Source of the DNA: Geosiphon pyriformis
Taxonomy: Eukaryota; Glomeromycota; Glomeromycetes; Archaeosporales; Geosiphonaceae
Direction of reading: 5' to 3'
DNA: 56,353 nt
Assembly: GCA_016748015.1 (NCBI GenBank)
Contig: JAAOMT010000503.1
Location: 152,972-209,324, forward strand
Of the stretch, positions 43,331-54,964 are shown piece by piece (position 1 is the stretch's first letter; every line of letters begins with the position of its first letter). Under the pieces are notes generated by a model, which was given only the letters and a program-made list of their open reading frames with translations, was not told the origin of the DNA and ran no database searches. Made by a program: the position numbers and the translations under genes.

Positions 43331-45286
43331 GGTTGGATGGTGTGGTGGGGTTTGAATTTGTTGTGGCTGATATATTACTTGCAGCTGTGGCTGGTAGATA
43401 ACTGGTGCTAAAATTTGGTATATTGGTTGTTGTGCTATTTGAGTGTAATGTGGTTAATAGTGATTTTGATTTGGATAGTGGTTCAGAGTTTGAAATCTGC
43501 GATCAGAGTTTTGATTTTGATTTTCCGATCATAGATTATTACTATAACCTTGGCAGCTAACTTTGATGTGATTTTGTTTACCACAATTGTAGCAACTACA
43601 TGTTTTTTGCTGCCACAGCTGATTGGATGATGATGACAAAGGACACAACTGATTTTGGAAATGATTTGTGTTTCCTGAATTATTGTGTCATTGTAGAGGC
43701 TGATAAATTGTTCAATTGTCAGCTAAGTATTTTTCTAGTTTCTGATTAATTAAATTACTGAATTGTTTCAATTTGGAATCCAATTCAGATAATCTGTTCA
43801 TCACTAGATTTACAGCTTGGGCATGGTTGGCTTTGAGTTCAACTGCTTCAAAATCTCTGGCATTTGTAACAGTGACTTAAAGATCTGTCAAGTGCATTGG
43901 ACATACATGTTGGAGAATACTACTGTACAGGTCTTGAATGAATTGATTTAGAATTTGTGGTGCTGTAAAATAATCAGTCTGTATGGCCTGAATTTGGCAT
44001 AAATTTCTGTGAAAGTGTTTTAAATAAGTAGTAACTGCTTTATTTTCTCCTTGTTTGATGGTGGTAAAAGTGTTTGCCAAATGATTGATGCTATTATTAT
44101 TACTAAAGTATTGTAGGAATGCAAGCTTGAATGCATTAAAATCTTGGAATTTGTTGGTTAGGCTTTAATATCATGAATTGGTGGTATCTTGAAAAAAGTA
44201 TGGAATGGCTTGGAGGGCTCTTACATTGTTCTATTCATTTGCTGTGATGGTCTTTTCAATGTTATTGAGCCATATTTGGGCATTGTCTTTTTCACCAGTA
44301 AACTTTTCAAGTTTCGCTATTGGAGTGTAGACCATTGGATCCAAATTCAATTGTTGTAATTGTGGTTGTTGCAATGGCTGTTGGGGTTGTTGAAGTGATG
44401 GTTGAATAGGTTGCTGAAGTGGCTGCAGTAAAATTGGTTTCAGTATTGGTACAATTGGTGGCTGATCGATAACAATTATTAAAGATAAGTTTCTCTGATT
44501 AATTAACTTGGGGTTTAGATTATTCAGAGTTTGCTGGGTTTAAATGTTCGGGGTTTCAATTTCTGAATTCTCTGTGATCAGATTCTGGTAAGTAAATTCC
44601 TAATCTTCAGCTTCTTCTTTTTTCTCTTTTTCTGATTCTGTTATTTTTCAGAGACTTGCATTTCTGAAATCTGGTTGAGGTGGCAGTGATCAGAAACCTG
44701 ATGGCATTGGCGATCACAATTTAAATTCTTCAAAATATTTGCTGTATGGTTCTAGTAACTCTGTTTTTCTTTGTTTACTTTGAAATGGAAATTGTCCAAA
44801 GGTTGATGTCGTGTTTGATGTGGACACGTCTGCTAATGATATATTGATAGCACTTTCTGGTGTATAATAGTATAATGGATAGGTTGGTGATTCAACTTTG
44901 GTTTTTTTCCAAGTGGGTGGTTGTATCTTTTTGGGTGTTACTGCTGGTGTTTGCAATCTTTCTTTGTCTTTGTCTGCATAGATAATAGGGAATTGTTGTT
45001 GGGTGTACCTTTCAATGGTTTGATTAATTTTTCTGATGATTGGTGTAAAACTGTGGTTTCTTGGTAAGCTGGTATGTTGAAATAATTCTGTATAGAAATT
45101 TTTTCTTGTGGATTCAATATTAACTGTTTCTCCTAAGCAGTTTGTGATTTTAGCATTAATGTAAAAGTTGAAGACTGATTCCGTTAGGAAATGGTTGTTG
45201 TTTAATCCTAACTGTTGACTGTACTGTTAAAACAAGAATTTGGCAAATCCTAAATGATTTGCTCCTATGATTTCTGATTCTGCCAC
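43331..45286 (-). pseudogene. Ty3-d gag
   Basis: Conserved frame starts at GTG 45286 (ADSES-like AESEII, then HLGFAKFLF). Gln/Pro-rich linker near 44480-44340, a capsid-like domain (KFTGEKDNAQIWLNNI; NTFTTIKQGENKAV), and a nucleocapsid knuckle at about 43594-43553 reading CYNCGKQNHIKVSC with all four ligands present. Several stops at Gln or Trp positions (for example 45226, 44714, 44237 and 43874). Gag and Pol share one frame. Confidence 0.82.
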
Positions 45287-45337
45287 TTTTGAATGATTGT
45301 TATTGGTGCTGGTTTTCTGTAGGATTATACCTTATAA

Positions 45338-45346
45338 GGAGCACCA
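45338..45346 (-). promoter_or_regulatory. Primer-binding site of Ty3-d
   Basis: TGGTGCTCC on the minus strand, two bases after the 5' LTR. It shares TGGTGCTC with Ty3-a and Ty3-c. Confidence 0.75.
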
Positions 45347-45348
45347 AA

Positions 45349-46270
45349 TGTTACAGATGATTATTTGGAGTCTCAAAGCAAATAACAAACTCGTAACTTG
45401 GTGCTTAATTGATAATGTTAGTAATGTTTGAAGATGTTTCGATCAAAAATTTTAATTGGAGTTCTTTGTATAATGGACAGAAATTCCCATGTTATTTTTT
45501 CCGTAGTTTTCCGGAATTGCAATTCTGTCAATTTTTTTCTTAGAGTGGTGGCCAGCAATCTTTTGGTAAGTAATTCGTAATTTTTATGCATTTTATCCAC
45601 TTGCAGGGGTCTTTTATCAGGCAATTCTTGATGTCAATACTTAGTACTTTAATCCTCAATCAATTAGTATATCCAACAAAATAAAGACAAAAAATAAAAA
45701 AGATAAAGAAAATAAAGACAATAAGCCAAGGCAATATAAGTTAATATCCTGTCAATAGCTGTGATTAAGGGCTATTGTTTCTGTGTGTTTTAAGTATTAA
45801 TTACTATCACCATTTAGAGTTGATAGTAAACAACTGGATTTGAGATGCTAAATAAGTATATTTATTGATATTTTGGAATGCTATGATTTCTAACTAGGAA
45901 ACAGTAACTAAGAAATTTCTTTTTTTTTTTCTCCCTCTTCCTTCTGCCTCTAATGCTACTGCTATATATATGTATTTTTTAGTTTTACAGGATTGCTTTA
46001 GATCATCTGTTTTTGCTAGCTATTGCTTTGTTTTTCTTATGTTATAACTAATTATCCTATGTTATAACACATTATCTGACATTATTACATGTTATTCTAT
46101 ATTATCCTGTATTATAACACGTTATCCTACATTATAACATGTTATCCTATATTATAATACGTTATCCAATATTATTGCATGCTATTCTGTGTTCTTTCAT
46201 GTTTTGTCATGTTTTTCTTCAGGTCACGTTTTTCCTTCTTTCTTTGATAGGCTTTTTTTCTTCAAGTAAT
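45349..46270 (-). repeat. 5' LTR of Ty3-d (subfamily LTR-3)
   Basis: Aligns with 36061-36989. On the minus strand it begins TATTACTTGAAG, where the 3' LTR has TGTTACTTGAAG, and ends ATCTGTAACA. TATA box at 45962-45970; array at 46042-46191. About 922 bp. Confidence 0.9.
46042..46191 (-). repeat. Tandem palindromic array in the Ty3-d 5' LTR
   Basis: Seven and a half 20-bp units of the TTATAACATGTTATCCTACA type, one unit fewer than in the 3' LTR. The 10-bp half unit is at the same place in both. Confidence 0.9.
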
Positions 46271-49200
46271 AGAATCTAGCCTCTTCCAATGTCTGAAAGT
46301 ATACCAATCAAAAACAGTATTATGACTATTACAAAGTTGATTTACAAAAGCCATGCCATACTGACAGAGAGAGAAAAAAAACTTGAGAAATTTTGACTTG
46401 CCCAGAACAGTAGACATAAGAATCCTATTATGAAACTGAAAAAAACTGGCCAAAGAACCACCCAGAGACAGATTACAATCAAGAAGAATACAAACCATGT
46501 CTGCCAGAAAGTTATTAGAAGCACTAACACAAATATGAACAGGAGAACTCAATAGATGAACAGAGCATTAATACAGAACTTGTAAGTCATGGGACCTGTG
46601 AGAAAACAAGTGGCCCAAAACTTCACCAGAGTTCACAAAACTAACAAGGAAAGCAATCTTACTTTTAAACTGAACTTGTAAAAAAGATTTCAAACCATAA
46701 AAAAAGAGGTGGTAAATTGTGTCATTAGAAAAATTAAGTAGTAGACCAGATTTAAGTTTTAAGCCCTTATGAATTAAAGCATCCCACTTGTTGCACACAC
46801 TAATAGGAACAAAACTGAACTGTGTTCTATAGCTGACTATAAGATGGAAAACTGCTAACACCAAATACAAGAGCTGCTTATCCAAGATAATTTTTCTTAA
46901 AACCAGATTGGTGAAAAAATGAACATCTAAATTTGTCTTAGCCAAGCTAGACTTTGAGAGACTTTCAGTTAAAAAAAAAACCCCCAAATACTGATGAGAT
47001 TCACCCTTTTTGGCAATAAAAATTGATAAGTTATTGATAGAAAAAGAAAGAATGCTGACCCTGCTATTGATAGAAATAGCCATTGTTTTGTTATTATTAA
47101 TTAAAATGTCATTGATCTAAAAAAATTCACCAGCAACATTGAGAATATGTTGAGTAACACTTTGACTATTACCAACTCAAATTGTATTATCAACAAAAGC
47201 ACCAGCAGCAAAAAAAGAAGAAAGCCCAGTCTGAGATTTAGTGTAACCACTTCTGAAAACAAAATAAGAATTCAGTCTATATTCATACACACTTTCCTGT
47301 TACTTGACTTCACACAAAAGAGAATCATAAAATATGTACTACAGAAAAAAAGAGAATACCTCTCCTTAGTCCAAACCATTGTGCACATTATAACCACCTG
47401 TCAAACTAAAGTTTGTTATAACTTTGTTGGTGCAATTCTTATTAATACTACCAAAAAATTGAATAAACTTGCTGCACATTTTGATCCTAACCAAACTCTT
47501 CTCAAGATGTTTCCAGCCAACCAAATCATAAGTTTTTTGCATGTTCTATAGAACTAGTCAAAGCTCCCAGTTCTTTTCCAAAGCATCTTCAATAACTGAA
47601 CCAATTGCAAAAATAGAAAACTGAGTTGTTATATCCTTTAAAACCAAAAAATTGTCCTCACAAAGAACATCAAAAGTGCTACATACCAAAAAAATTCTGT
47701 TAAAAAGAATCTTGGAAAGAATCTTATGAGCTGTTTTGATTAAAGCAATAAGATGGGTATTCATTAGAACACCCTTTCATTTATAAGGTTTGAAAATCAT
47801 CGAGACCCAAGCCTCTTTCCAAGAGCTGGGCATTAATTCACCAAACAAACAAAAATTCAAAAGTGTCAACAGCATATCTAGGACCACCTTATCACAATGC
47901 TTCCAAAGCTCATTCAATATACTCAGGAGATTTGCAGCTTTGCCTTTAGGCAGATTAGAAACCACCCCAACCAATTCATCAAATTCAATTAAACACATAA
48001 CACCAGAAAAAGCTTCATCAAACACATACTCTAAGAGTTAATATTAACAATACCAGTTACCAGAGATATCATCAACCACTCTATGTTTTCTAGTTCAATC
48101 TTCCATAATTACATCTACTTTAGACTTAACCAAATCAGGTTCCAGGATTAGTTCATTATTAACTACCAGATAATCAAAAACCACTTTGCAAAATAGACAT
48201 TTCAGCACACTCTTGATCATATAACCTTTATTAATCTCAAAGCTTTCTATTTTCTTATCAATAGCAGATCTGATGTTTGTTTTCTTAGCTCTTAGAAATT
48301 CAGCAAGCTTGGCAGCACAATAAGATTTTCTAGCATCAAAAAGAGCAAAACAGATATGATTAGAGCCAGCACCAGAGTCCATCACATCTTAAACAACTGA
48401 TGCCTTAACATTGTTTAAAGAGATTCAGCATCTCATAAGAGAATCAAAATTCACAACACTCTCTTTACATAAGACTTTAACAATCCTAGAAACCAAAAGC
48501 TCCAACTTGTGAAATTTTGAAGATTTTTTGGTGAAGATATCATCAAAGCTCTTGAACCATTTCTTCTTGAACACTTCATTAGCCAAAAGAACTATTATCT
48601 TGTGAACTATATCTCACATTGCATCCAAATCTGAGAACTTTGTGGAAATGGTAAACTCATCTGAGAACATTACAGCATTGGCCAACATAGCACCCTTAAA
48701 ATCATTCTATTTAGTTTTATTGGCATTCTTGAACTCAAACTTCCATTAATCCCTATTTGTTTGCTTGTGAAAAAAGTTCAACTGCATATCCAAAAGTCTA
48801 CCCAAACCCACAGAAACAGAAACAGATTAGTGATCTGTGTTAAAATGCTTGCTAACTTCCAAAACATTGCAATGTACTATTGTATTTACCAAATTTGGGG
48901 AAAAAAACACATAATCAATCATTTTTATAACACCTCTAGAATTTTTCCAAGTATGCTTTTTCACAGCCAAGCTGCCAACCAAAGAATTAACAAGCCCTAA
49001 ATCAAGGCATCTTTTAAATCTTGTACACTTATGGAAACTGCTCTCATTAAAATCACCACTGAGAATGACAAAAGAAGATTCATTGACAGCCTTTGCAATA
49101 AAAGAGTTGACATTACCAGTCTGAGAAAACCAAACTGTTGGAGAAGCACCAATGTAAAGCCCCAAAATTAACACTGAAAATTTATTCTTGAAAAACAATT

Positions 49201-49501
49201 TGATAAACAGAAGCTGACCAGGCACTTTTGAAATCTTGCACACATGTTTTGCTAAAAAAGAGTTCATGATGACTACAACACTAGCACTTAGATAACCAGA
49301 TTCCAAACCAGAGGTAAACACTTGCATACCACCAAATTTGTTGACAATCTAAGAGTGAACCTTTCCTTTTAACTTCAATTCTGTAAAAATAGAAACCAAA
49401 TTGTCCATGTCTCTGTGCCAATAAATGATATTATCTTGCTTTGCAGGATTGTTCATTTCTTTAACATTGCAAGTAGCAATTTTTTATACCAAACCACTTA
49501 T
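46271..49501 (-). pseudogene. LINE-D ORF2, 5' part: endonuclease and RT
   Basis: The expected start at 49501-49499 is ATA, not ATG. Endonuclease: TELKL, LSGDFNES, MIDYVFFS and NTDH, where the catalytic His is kept, unlike LINE-A and C. RT: LPKGKAANLLSILNELWKH, KEAWVSMIFKPYK, ALIKTAHKILSKIL, KTYDLVGW and an active site FVDNT (about 47190), in which the second Asp is Asn. Thumb part SHQYLGVFFL is open from 47083. Many nonsense codons. The copy ends at RHWKRLDS, where Ty3-d inserted. Confidence 0.87.
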
Positions 49502-51358
49502 TGGGAAGCAAAAAACATCCAAAAATCTGAGCCAGCACACAACTGATCTAACTTTGCCAAAACTAAACCAGTTGAGGCTTCAAGAGCCACCAATTTGGAC
49601 TTCAAACAGCCCACCTTAGTCATCAAAATTTTTAAGCTACTAAGGCCCAGAGCTGAAACAACAGAGAAAGATGTAGGCACTATTATAGAACCATCCAAAA
49701 CTATATTCAAGTTTGAATCTAAATTGATGATTATTGGGGCAACCGAATGAGCAGAAGAAGGAAAGAGAGCCAAAGACATCAATTTTATGCTGCTGAATTT
49801 GTGCACAATGTCAGAAACCTGATCACTCAAAAGCTCTAAGGAACGTTCCAAAGAGGCCAAATGAGTATTCAAAGATGAGTTATTGGTCAAAACAAAAAGA
49901 GAACCACCATCTAAATTCAAGGCACCAAAAGAAAAAAAACCAGAACCAGAACCAAAATCAAACTGAAGACCACTAGAAAAAGAAGCAGAAGAGACTACTT
50001 GAGCCCATAACTTGTCACTGAAAGCAGCAGAACAAAAAATAAGAACATTTTTCTTGGCATATAACCTGGCCAATTAAAGGCAATTCACATTAAAAGCATT
50101 CTTTTTAAAAATTCTTTTAGAAGGAACAGACATCAGAGTGTTAAAAGCATCATATTCTAAAGCTGAGTGTCCAAACTTCCCACACTTTTTACACCAAACC
50201 AAGTCCAATCTAGCCCAAGAAAGTCTCATGTCACCATAGATTGGCACAGTACAAAATGCAGATTCAAGCTCATTTTCAAATCCAAAACCAATAATAACAC
50301 AGTGAGTCCAGTTGTCAGTCTTCAGAGAATGATTGATCACACAAGTTTTTTCACCAGTCCCTTTCAAAAAAGTACCAAGATTGTGTGCAGTTGTTTCCAC
50401 TGGCAAAGTAAACAAAAGTGCCCTAAAGCAATTTCTAAACATCCAAGTATCCCAATTTTCTACAGCCATAGCCACATGTACTGAGTTTTTTTCAATGAAA
50501 AATGATTATCTTAATACCAGTTGCTTTGTCTGCTCTAATTTGGCAAATTCTACTACAGTCTTCTGCCATATTCCAATCAGTTGAATTTTAATTGACTTAA
50601 TATTACCAAACTCAGATACTGTGGCAATGATTATTTCCTTTGGCATATTCATAAAAATTTCTTTGATTACTATGGCCCAATCTGAATAAATTCTTTGTTT
50701 CTTGAGATTACTGTTTATGTTGATCTTTTTTCCTCTGGCCAATGATGTGGCTTTTTCTATGCTCTCCTCTAAGATAAACATAGATCTGATAATTTTTTTA
50801 AACTTTGAGAGAGTAGTGGCCCCCCAAAGCCATTGATTGTTAAAAAAAAATTTCTGATAAGCTGAGTTTTTGCCATTGCTAATTTTCCTTCCATAGCTGA
50901 AAGATTAATGTCCAAAGCAAATAACTTTTTAACAGGTACCTCCACTTGTACTTTGGTGACTTTGAAGTCAATCCACTTCTTTTCTAGAAAGAAATTAACA
51001 TAAGAGGAAAGGGTAACTTTATTATTATCTATAATAAAGTTGGGCAAACCAAAATCAGCACTAGTATTGAATTGCTTTATTTTAAGAATAATAGCAGCCA
51101 AATCCAGAAGAGATTTATTATCAATGCCAGCCATGCCAACATCCTCATCATTACCAAACAAGCTGTTTATATTAGAATAAATACTATCATCAGACTCTGA
51201 CTTGATTAGAGATACATTCTTTTTATCACCAGAGTGCTTAATATTCCCAAAAGCAATTCTCTTTTTTGAGAGAAAGAACCCCCAGCTGGACTATAAAGAG
51301 CACCCTTGGGTGCCTTTTTTTTTAATATATTGCTATTAGAGGCAGCCTCCAAGCTTAT
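49498..51358 (-). pseudogene. LINE-D ORF1 (RRM plus zinc knuckle)
   Basis: The expected start is ATA at 51358 where LINE-C has ATG. Ser/Lys-rich N-terminus (NILKKKAPKGAL), RRM-like block (IVIKEIFMNMPKE, TVSEFGNIKSIKIQL, WQKTVVEFAK), a second block with LPVETTAHNLGTFL, zinc knuckle near 50205-50160 reading CKKCGKFGHSALEY (last Cys is Tyr), and a helical tail (50073-49498). A shift lies near 50780-50770. It ends TAA 49500-49498, overlapping the ORF2 start position. Confidence 0.82.
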
Positions 51359-51417
51359 TACAAACAAGTTATTAAGTAAAAAAATGTTGAGATAATTAAT
51401 AAGAAAGATAAAATAAA

Positions 51418-51482
51418 AAACTTCTTTTTCAGAAAAGCACTCTTTGGGGTTTTTTAGATAGAAAAGAGAAAGAAGTTTTTTG
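51418..51482 (-). repeat. 5'-terminal inverted repeat of LINE-D
   Basis: Arms AAAAAACTTCTTT and AAAGAAGTTTTTT at the 5' end of the LINE leader, the same as in LINE-C. Confidence 0.6.
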
Positions 51483-53520
51483 CAATTTGTAAGATTTAAT
51501 TACAATATTAAAAAAGCTTAAAAGCTTAATTAACTTAATTTTAAGATTTTTTAACTTAAAAACAATAAAAATAAAAATACCAAAGCTTATAAATAATATA
51601 ATAATACTTTTTTTTAAATTAATATCCAAAACTATATTAAAAATAAAAGTTAATATTAAAAAAAAACAGCCAATTAAATAAAAACAACAAAAAAACAAAG
51701 TATTTAACTTAGAAATATTATTAAAATTTAATTTAACAAAAGCTTTAAATTATGTTTTAATATATTTAATCTAAAATTTACCAATAAAAAATACCAAATA
51801 AAATAAGATTTAAAATATTATTATAACCAAAAATTTAACTAGAAAAAACCATTTGGGTTTATAATTTATTATTAAAAACAACTAAATATAAGATAAAAAT
51901 ATTTTTTGGCAAAAAACTTAACAAAATAAATCTGTGTAATTTTAAAAAATATATATTTATTAAATTTTTTTAGAAAAATTATATTTTAATTCAAAATAAT
52001 TAAATTTATAAAATTTATATTTAATCAAATTTAATTTAATTCATAAAAAATTAATTTTATTAAATTCTTATTAATTTGAAAAAATTATTTAAAATTAGTA
52101 AATTAAATTAAATTAAATTAATTTAGCAAAATTCATTACAGTTTTTTGTTATAGCCTAATTAATTATAATTAAATTAACACAATTTTACCAAATTTAAAT
52201 AAAACCAAAATTATTATTTTTTTAAATATATTTATGATTTTTTTTTGATAATTATTAAATAAATTTTTTGTTTTTTAAGATTATTGTTTATTAAAATTTA
52301 TTTATTTATAACTAATATTATAACTTTATTTGATTTTTTTTAAAGATAAATATAAATCTAACAATTTTATAAAATTTTAAAAAAGTGGTAATTTTTTAAA
52401 ACTATTTATTATTAAAAATAATTTTCTAATAATTAGCACTTTTATTATAGTATTTTTTTTTAACTATTAAAAATTTAATATTTAAAACATAAAATTTCTT
52501 AATAAAAACTTTTATTTTTTTTTAACTATTATAAATTTAATTATTTAAATTTAAAATAATAAAGCAGTAAAAAAAAGATATATTTTTTTATTTTTAATAT
52601 TATAGTTAAGAATAACAAGTAAAAAAACAATTATCTTTTTTGTATTTATTTTTTTTGTCTTAAAAAAATCAAAAAAAGCTTTATTTTTGCTGTTTTTTTA
52701 TAATTATTATCAATAATTAAAAAACTGCTTATTTTTTTCTTAAAGTTAATTTTTATGTTTAAAATTAACTAACAATTACTTTAAAGATAAATTTATTTTA
52801 TTATTTAAATGTTTAATATTTTCAATCAATTTTTTAATTTTTATGTAAAAACATTATTAATAAGATTATAAATAACTCTTTTTGCTAATTTTTTTTAATT
52901 ATATTATTACTAAAAGCAGCTATAAAGTTCAGAATAAAAGAATTATTGTTTTGAAAAATATTAAAAAAAAGAGAACAAAAACAAAAAACTTTTTTTTTAA
53001 AAACTATTATTTTTTGGAAAATTTGGAATAAAAAAAGTTTTTTTCATTATATTATTATTAAAAACCAAAATAAAAATAAGAATTGCTTTTTTTTTTACTT
53101 TTTGTAATGTATTTTCTAAAATTTAATATTATGAAAATATAGAAGTATTTTTTAATATTTAATTAAGAATTATTGTTTTAAGATTATTATTATTTTTTAA
53201 ATTTATAAATAAATAAAAACCTAGTTAAAAAACAAATTAACAAAACAATAATAGTTTTTATGATATAAACAAATAGAAAAATTTAAAGTTTGTTTTGTAA
53301 CTAAATCTAATTACTTAAATGTTTTTTTGAAAACTAAAAACTTATATGTATATATATAATTTGAATTATATTTATTTTTAAATTGTTTTATAATTAACAA
53401 TTACATAGTGATAATTGACAAAGTTTATAATTAAACAAAATCTTTTGCAATTACCAATTTTATTATTATTGTCATTTTTGATAATGTTGCAAAATAATTA
53501 CGAGATTACTTAACAATTTA
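51483..53520. other. AT-rich spacer of 2 kb
   Basis: Almost only A and T, with long homopolymer runs and short AAATT-type repeats. No ORF with a recognisable domain. It separates the retroelement cluster from the higher-GC host region. Confidence 0.55.
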
Positions 53521-54654
53521 AATTTTTTTTTCGATCTTCATTTATCAAATGACATTCAGATGATTGAGGCAATGAGCTGATGCAAAAATAGAAGATTGGA
53601 ATGCTTGCCATAGCTTCAATGTCAGATGTGATTTAGGCAAAGAAGCTACGAAAATATGAATAGAAAAAACAAAAGCCCCCTCTATTTATGATGTCAATTA
53701 TCTCGATTAATAGTAAATCTAGTCCCTAGTTATAAAATGGCAAGGTGATGACTGCCCCAAAACGCAAGGAAATAAGCGCGCAAGTTCCATAGAAAATGAT
53801 CGAGTAGCCTTTAAACTTCGTGACCCAAAAGACTACGCTCAAGTCCGGGGTAAAAAAGAGGATAATTAAAAACAGAATTAGAGCAAACTAAACAACAATT
53901 AAGGAAAGAGAAAGAAAACAATTCAAGTGGAATTTCTCCTATAAGAAATCTTGGCGACAGCAGTGAAAGGGCTAAGAAAGAAAGATATATTAAACTAAAA
54001 TCAGCGAAGGTGACGTCATAAATGTTAACTTTGTCTCGTGTTGTTGCAGCACGCCCCATTTCCAATACAGCCAAAAGCTTCATGAACAGCTTGATTCCTG
54101 TTGAGTTTTTCAACTTTCATGTTATTCCTTCAGTTGTAAAAAACTAGCAGTCCTCGTTTCAATCCAAAAATGTGGCTTTCACCCTTTTAACATAGGAGAC
54201 CATAGAGGATCCAAAATGCCTCGAGAAACAAGAAAAGACATTTTCTTCGACTCCAATTCATTTTCGTATAATTCCATTCAAATATCAATTTTTGATTGTA
54301 GATACGGTAGCTAGGTGATCCAAGGAATTCATTTTAATAATCAATCGACAGTGGTTGAAAAATTTAAGATGTAGCAAATGACAAAGATTGAATAAGAAAT
54401 AGAAATAAATTATTTTCATTTAGCTCATCAATATTTGATTGTCACATTTGCTATTCGAGACATCGGTGAATGGAACATATTTCTCGGATTGACTTTCGCC
54501 AAGGTGCTGCATCAGTGAAGATACTGTTTTCATCACTAGGGTCGAGGATTTATGAGTAAAACTCGTTAGGAATAAGTATTCACTGAAATGGGGATTTCTA
54601 CCGTTCTAGAATCCACAATTTAATAATTCGATGGCTAGAACTTTTGTGAGAGCT
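53521..54654. other. Host intergenic region, downstream of the two-exon gene
   Basis: Base composition is more balanced than in the spacers. I found no confident gene. The 100-codon minus-strand frame at 53811-54113 has no recognisable domain and no partner exon I can support. A perfect TGACGTCA (CRE/ATF-type palindrome) lies at 54011-54018. The part next to 54654 should include the 3' UTR of the two-exon gene. Confidence 0.4.
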
Positions 54655-54870
54655 TTAAAGAAGCGTGGGAAGTCCATCAATGACAGGAGGCTCCGGCACT
54701 TCAACTGGGCCAAGCCTTTCCACTTGCTGAATCATCGTTTGCGTTTTATGAATTTCTTTGTCAACCACCCACTCTGCTTTAGTAACTTCCCACTTGGCTT
54801 TCTTTATACTTTCATTCAATTTTGTTTCTGCTTCGCGAAGACGTAGTGACTCTTGATGATAACGTTGAAG
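54655..54870 (-). CDS. Host gene, exon 2 (coiled-coil C-terminus)
   Basis: Spliced to the exon at 54965-55675. It encodes 71 residues and a TAA stop. The sequence begins LQRYHQESLRLREAETKLN and has heptad-like spacing through WEVTKAEWVVDKEIHKTQTM, so a coiled coil is likely; it ends in a Pro-rich VEVPEPPVIDGLPTLL. The intron (54871-54964, 94 nt) has GT at its 5' end, AG at its 3' end (ATACAG), and a plausible branch sequence TGCTAAT about 40 nt before the acceptor. The junction is phase 0 and keeps the frame. Function not recognised. Confidence 0.6.
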   Translation of the reverse strand, partial: LQRYHQESLRLREAETKLNESIKKAKWEVTKAEWVVDKEIHKTQTMIQQVERLGPVEVPEPPVIDGLPTLL

Positions 54871-54964
54871 CTGTATTATCAAACGTGGATTTGGTTTAAG
54901 AAATTAGCAGTTTATTAAATCTAATATATTAATTTATTTTTTTGGTGGGAATAGAGTCAGAAAC

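Larger units (their letters stand above)
36061..46270 (-). mobile_element. Ty3-d: complete-length minus-strand Ty3-type element with dUTPase and third ORF
   Basis: 5' LTR on the right (46270-45349), primer site, gag-pol in a single frame, third ORF, polypurine tract, 3' LTR on the left (36989-36061). It is inserted in LINE-D ORF2; the flanks on the element strand are ATTC(T) and ATTC(C), a 4-5 bp duplication. Gag-Pol from 45286 to about 37856 stays in one frame, and breaks are nonsense codons. It keeps CCHC, the dUTPase Asp, YLDD and the integrase acidic residues, but protease reads NSG. Confidence 0.9.
46271..51480 (-). mobile_element. LINE-D, 5' part
   Basis: 5' leader with inverted repeat (51480-51418), ORF1 (51358-49498), and ORF2 endonuclease and RT up to the Ty3-d insertion at 46271. 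It continues at 36060. Confidence 0.88.

Noticed and set aside
53811-54113. 100-codon minus-strand frame in the host intergenic region
   Set aside because: Hydrophobic mixed composition, no domain, no supported splice partner. It may be chance.
54480-54560. Possible C/D box snoRNA on the minus strand (GTGATGA followed by CTGA)
   Set aside because: The boxes are only about 14 nt apart, and no matching terminal stem or second box pair could be found.
53521-54654. Search for tRNA genes in the host region
   Set aside because: No GGTTCRANNCC-type B box with a matching acceptor stem was found by eye.
54631-54846. 71-codon plus-strand frame
   Set aside because: Antisense to exon 2 of the host gene, which splices in phase with exon 1.
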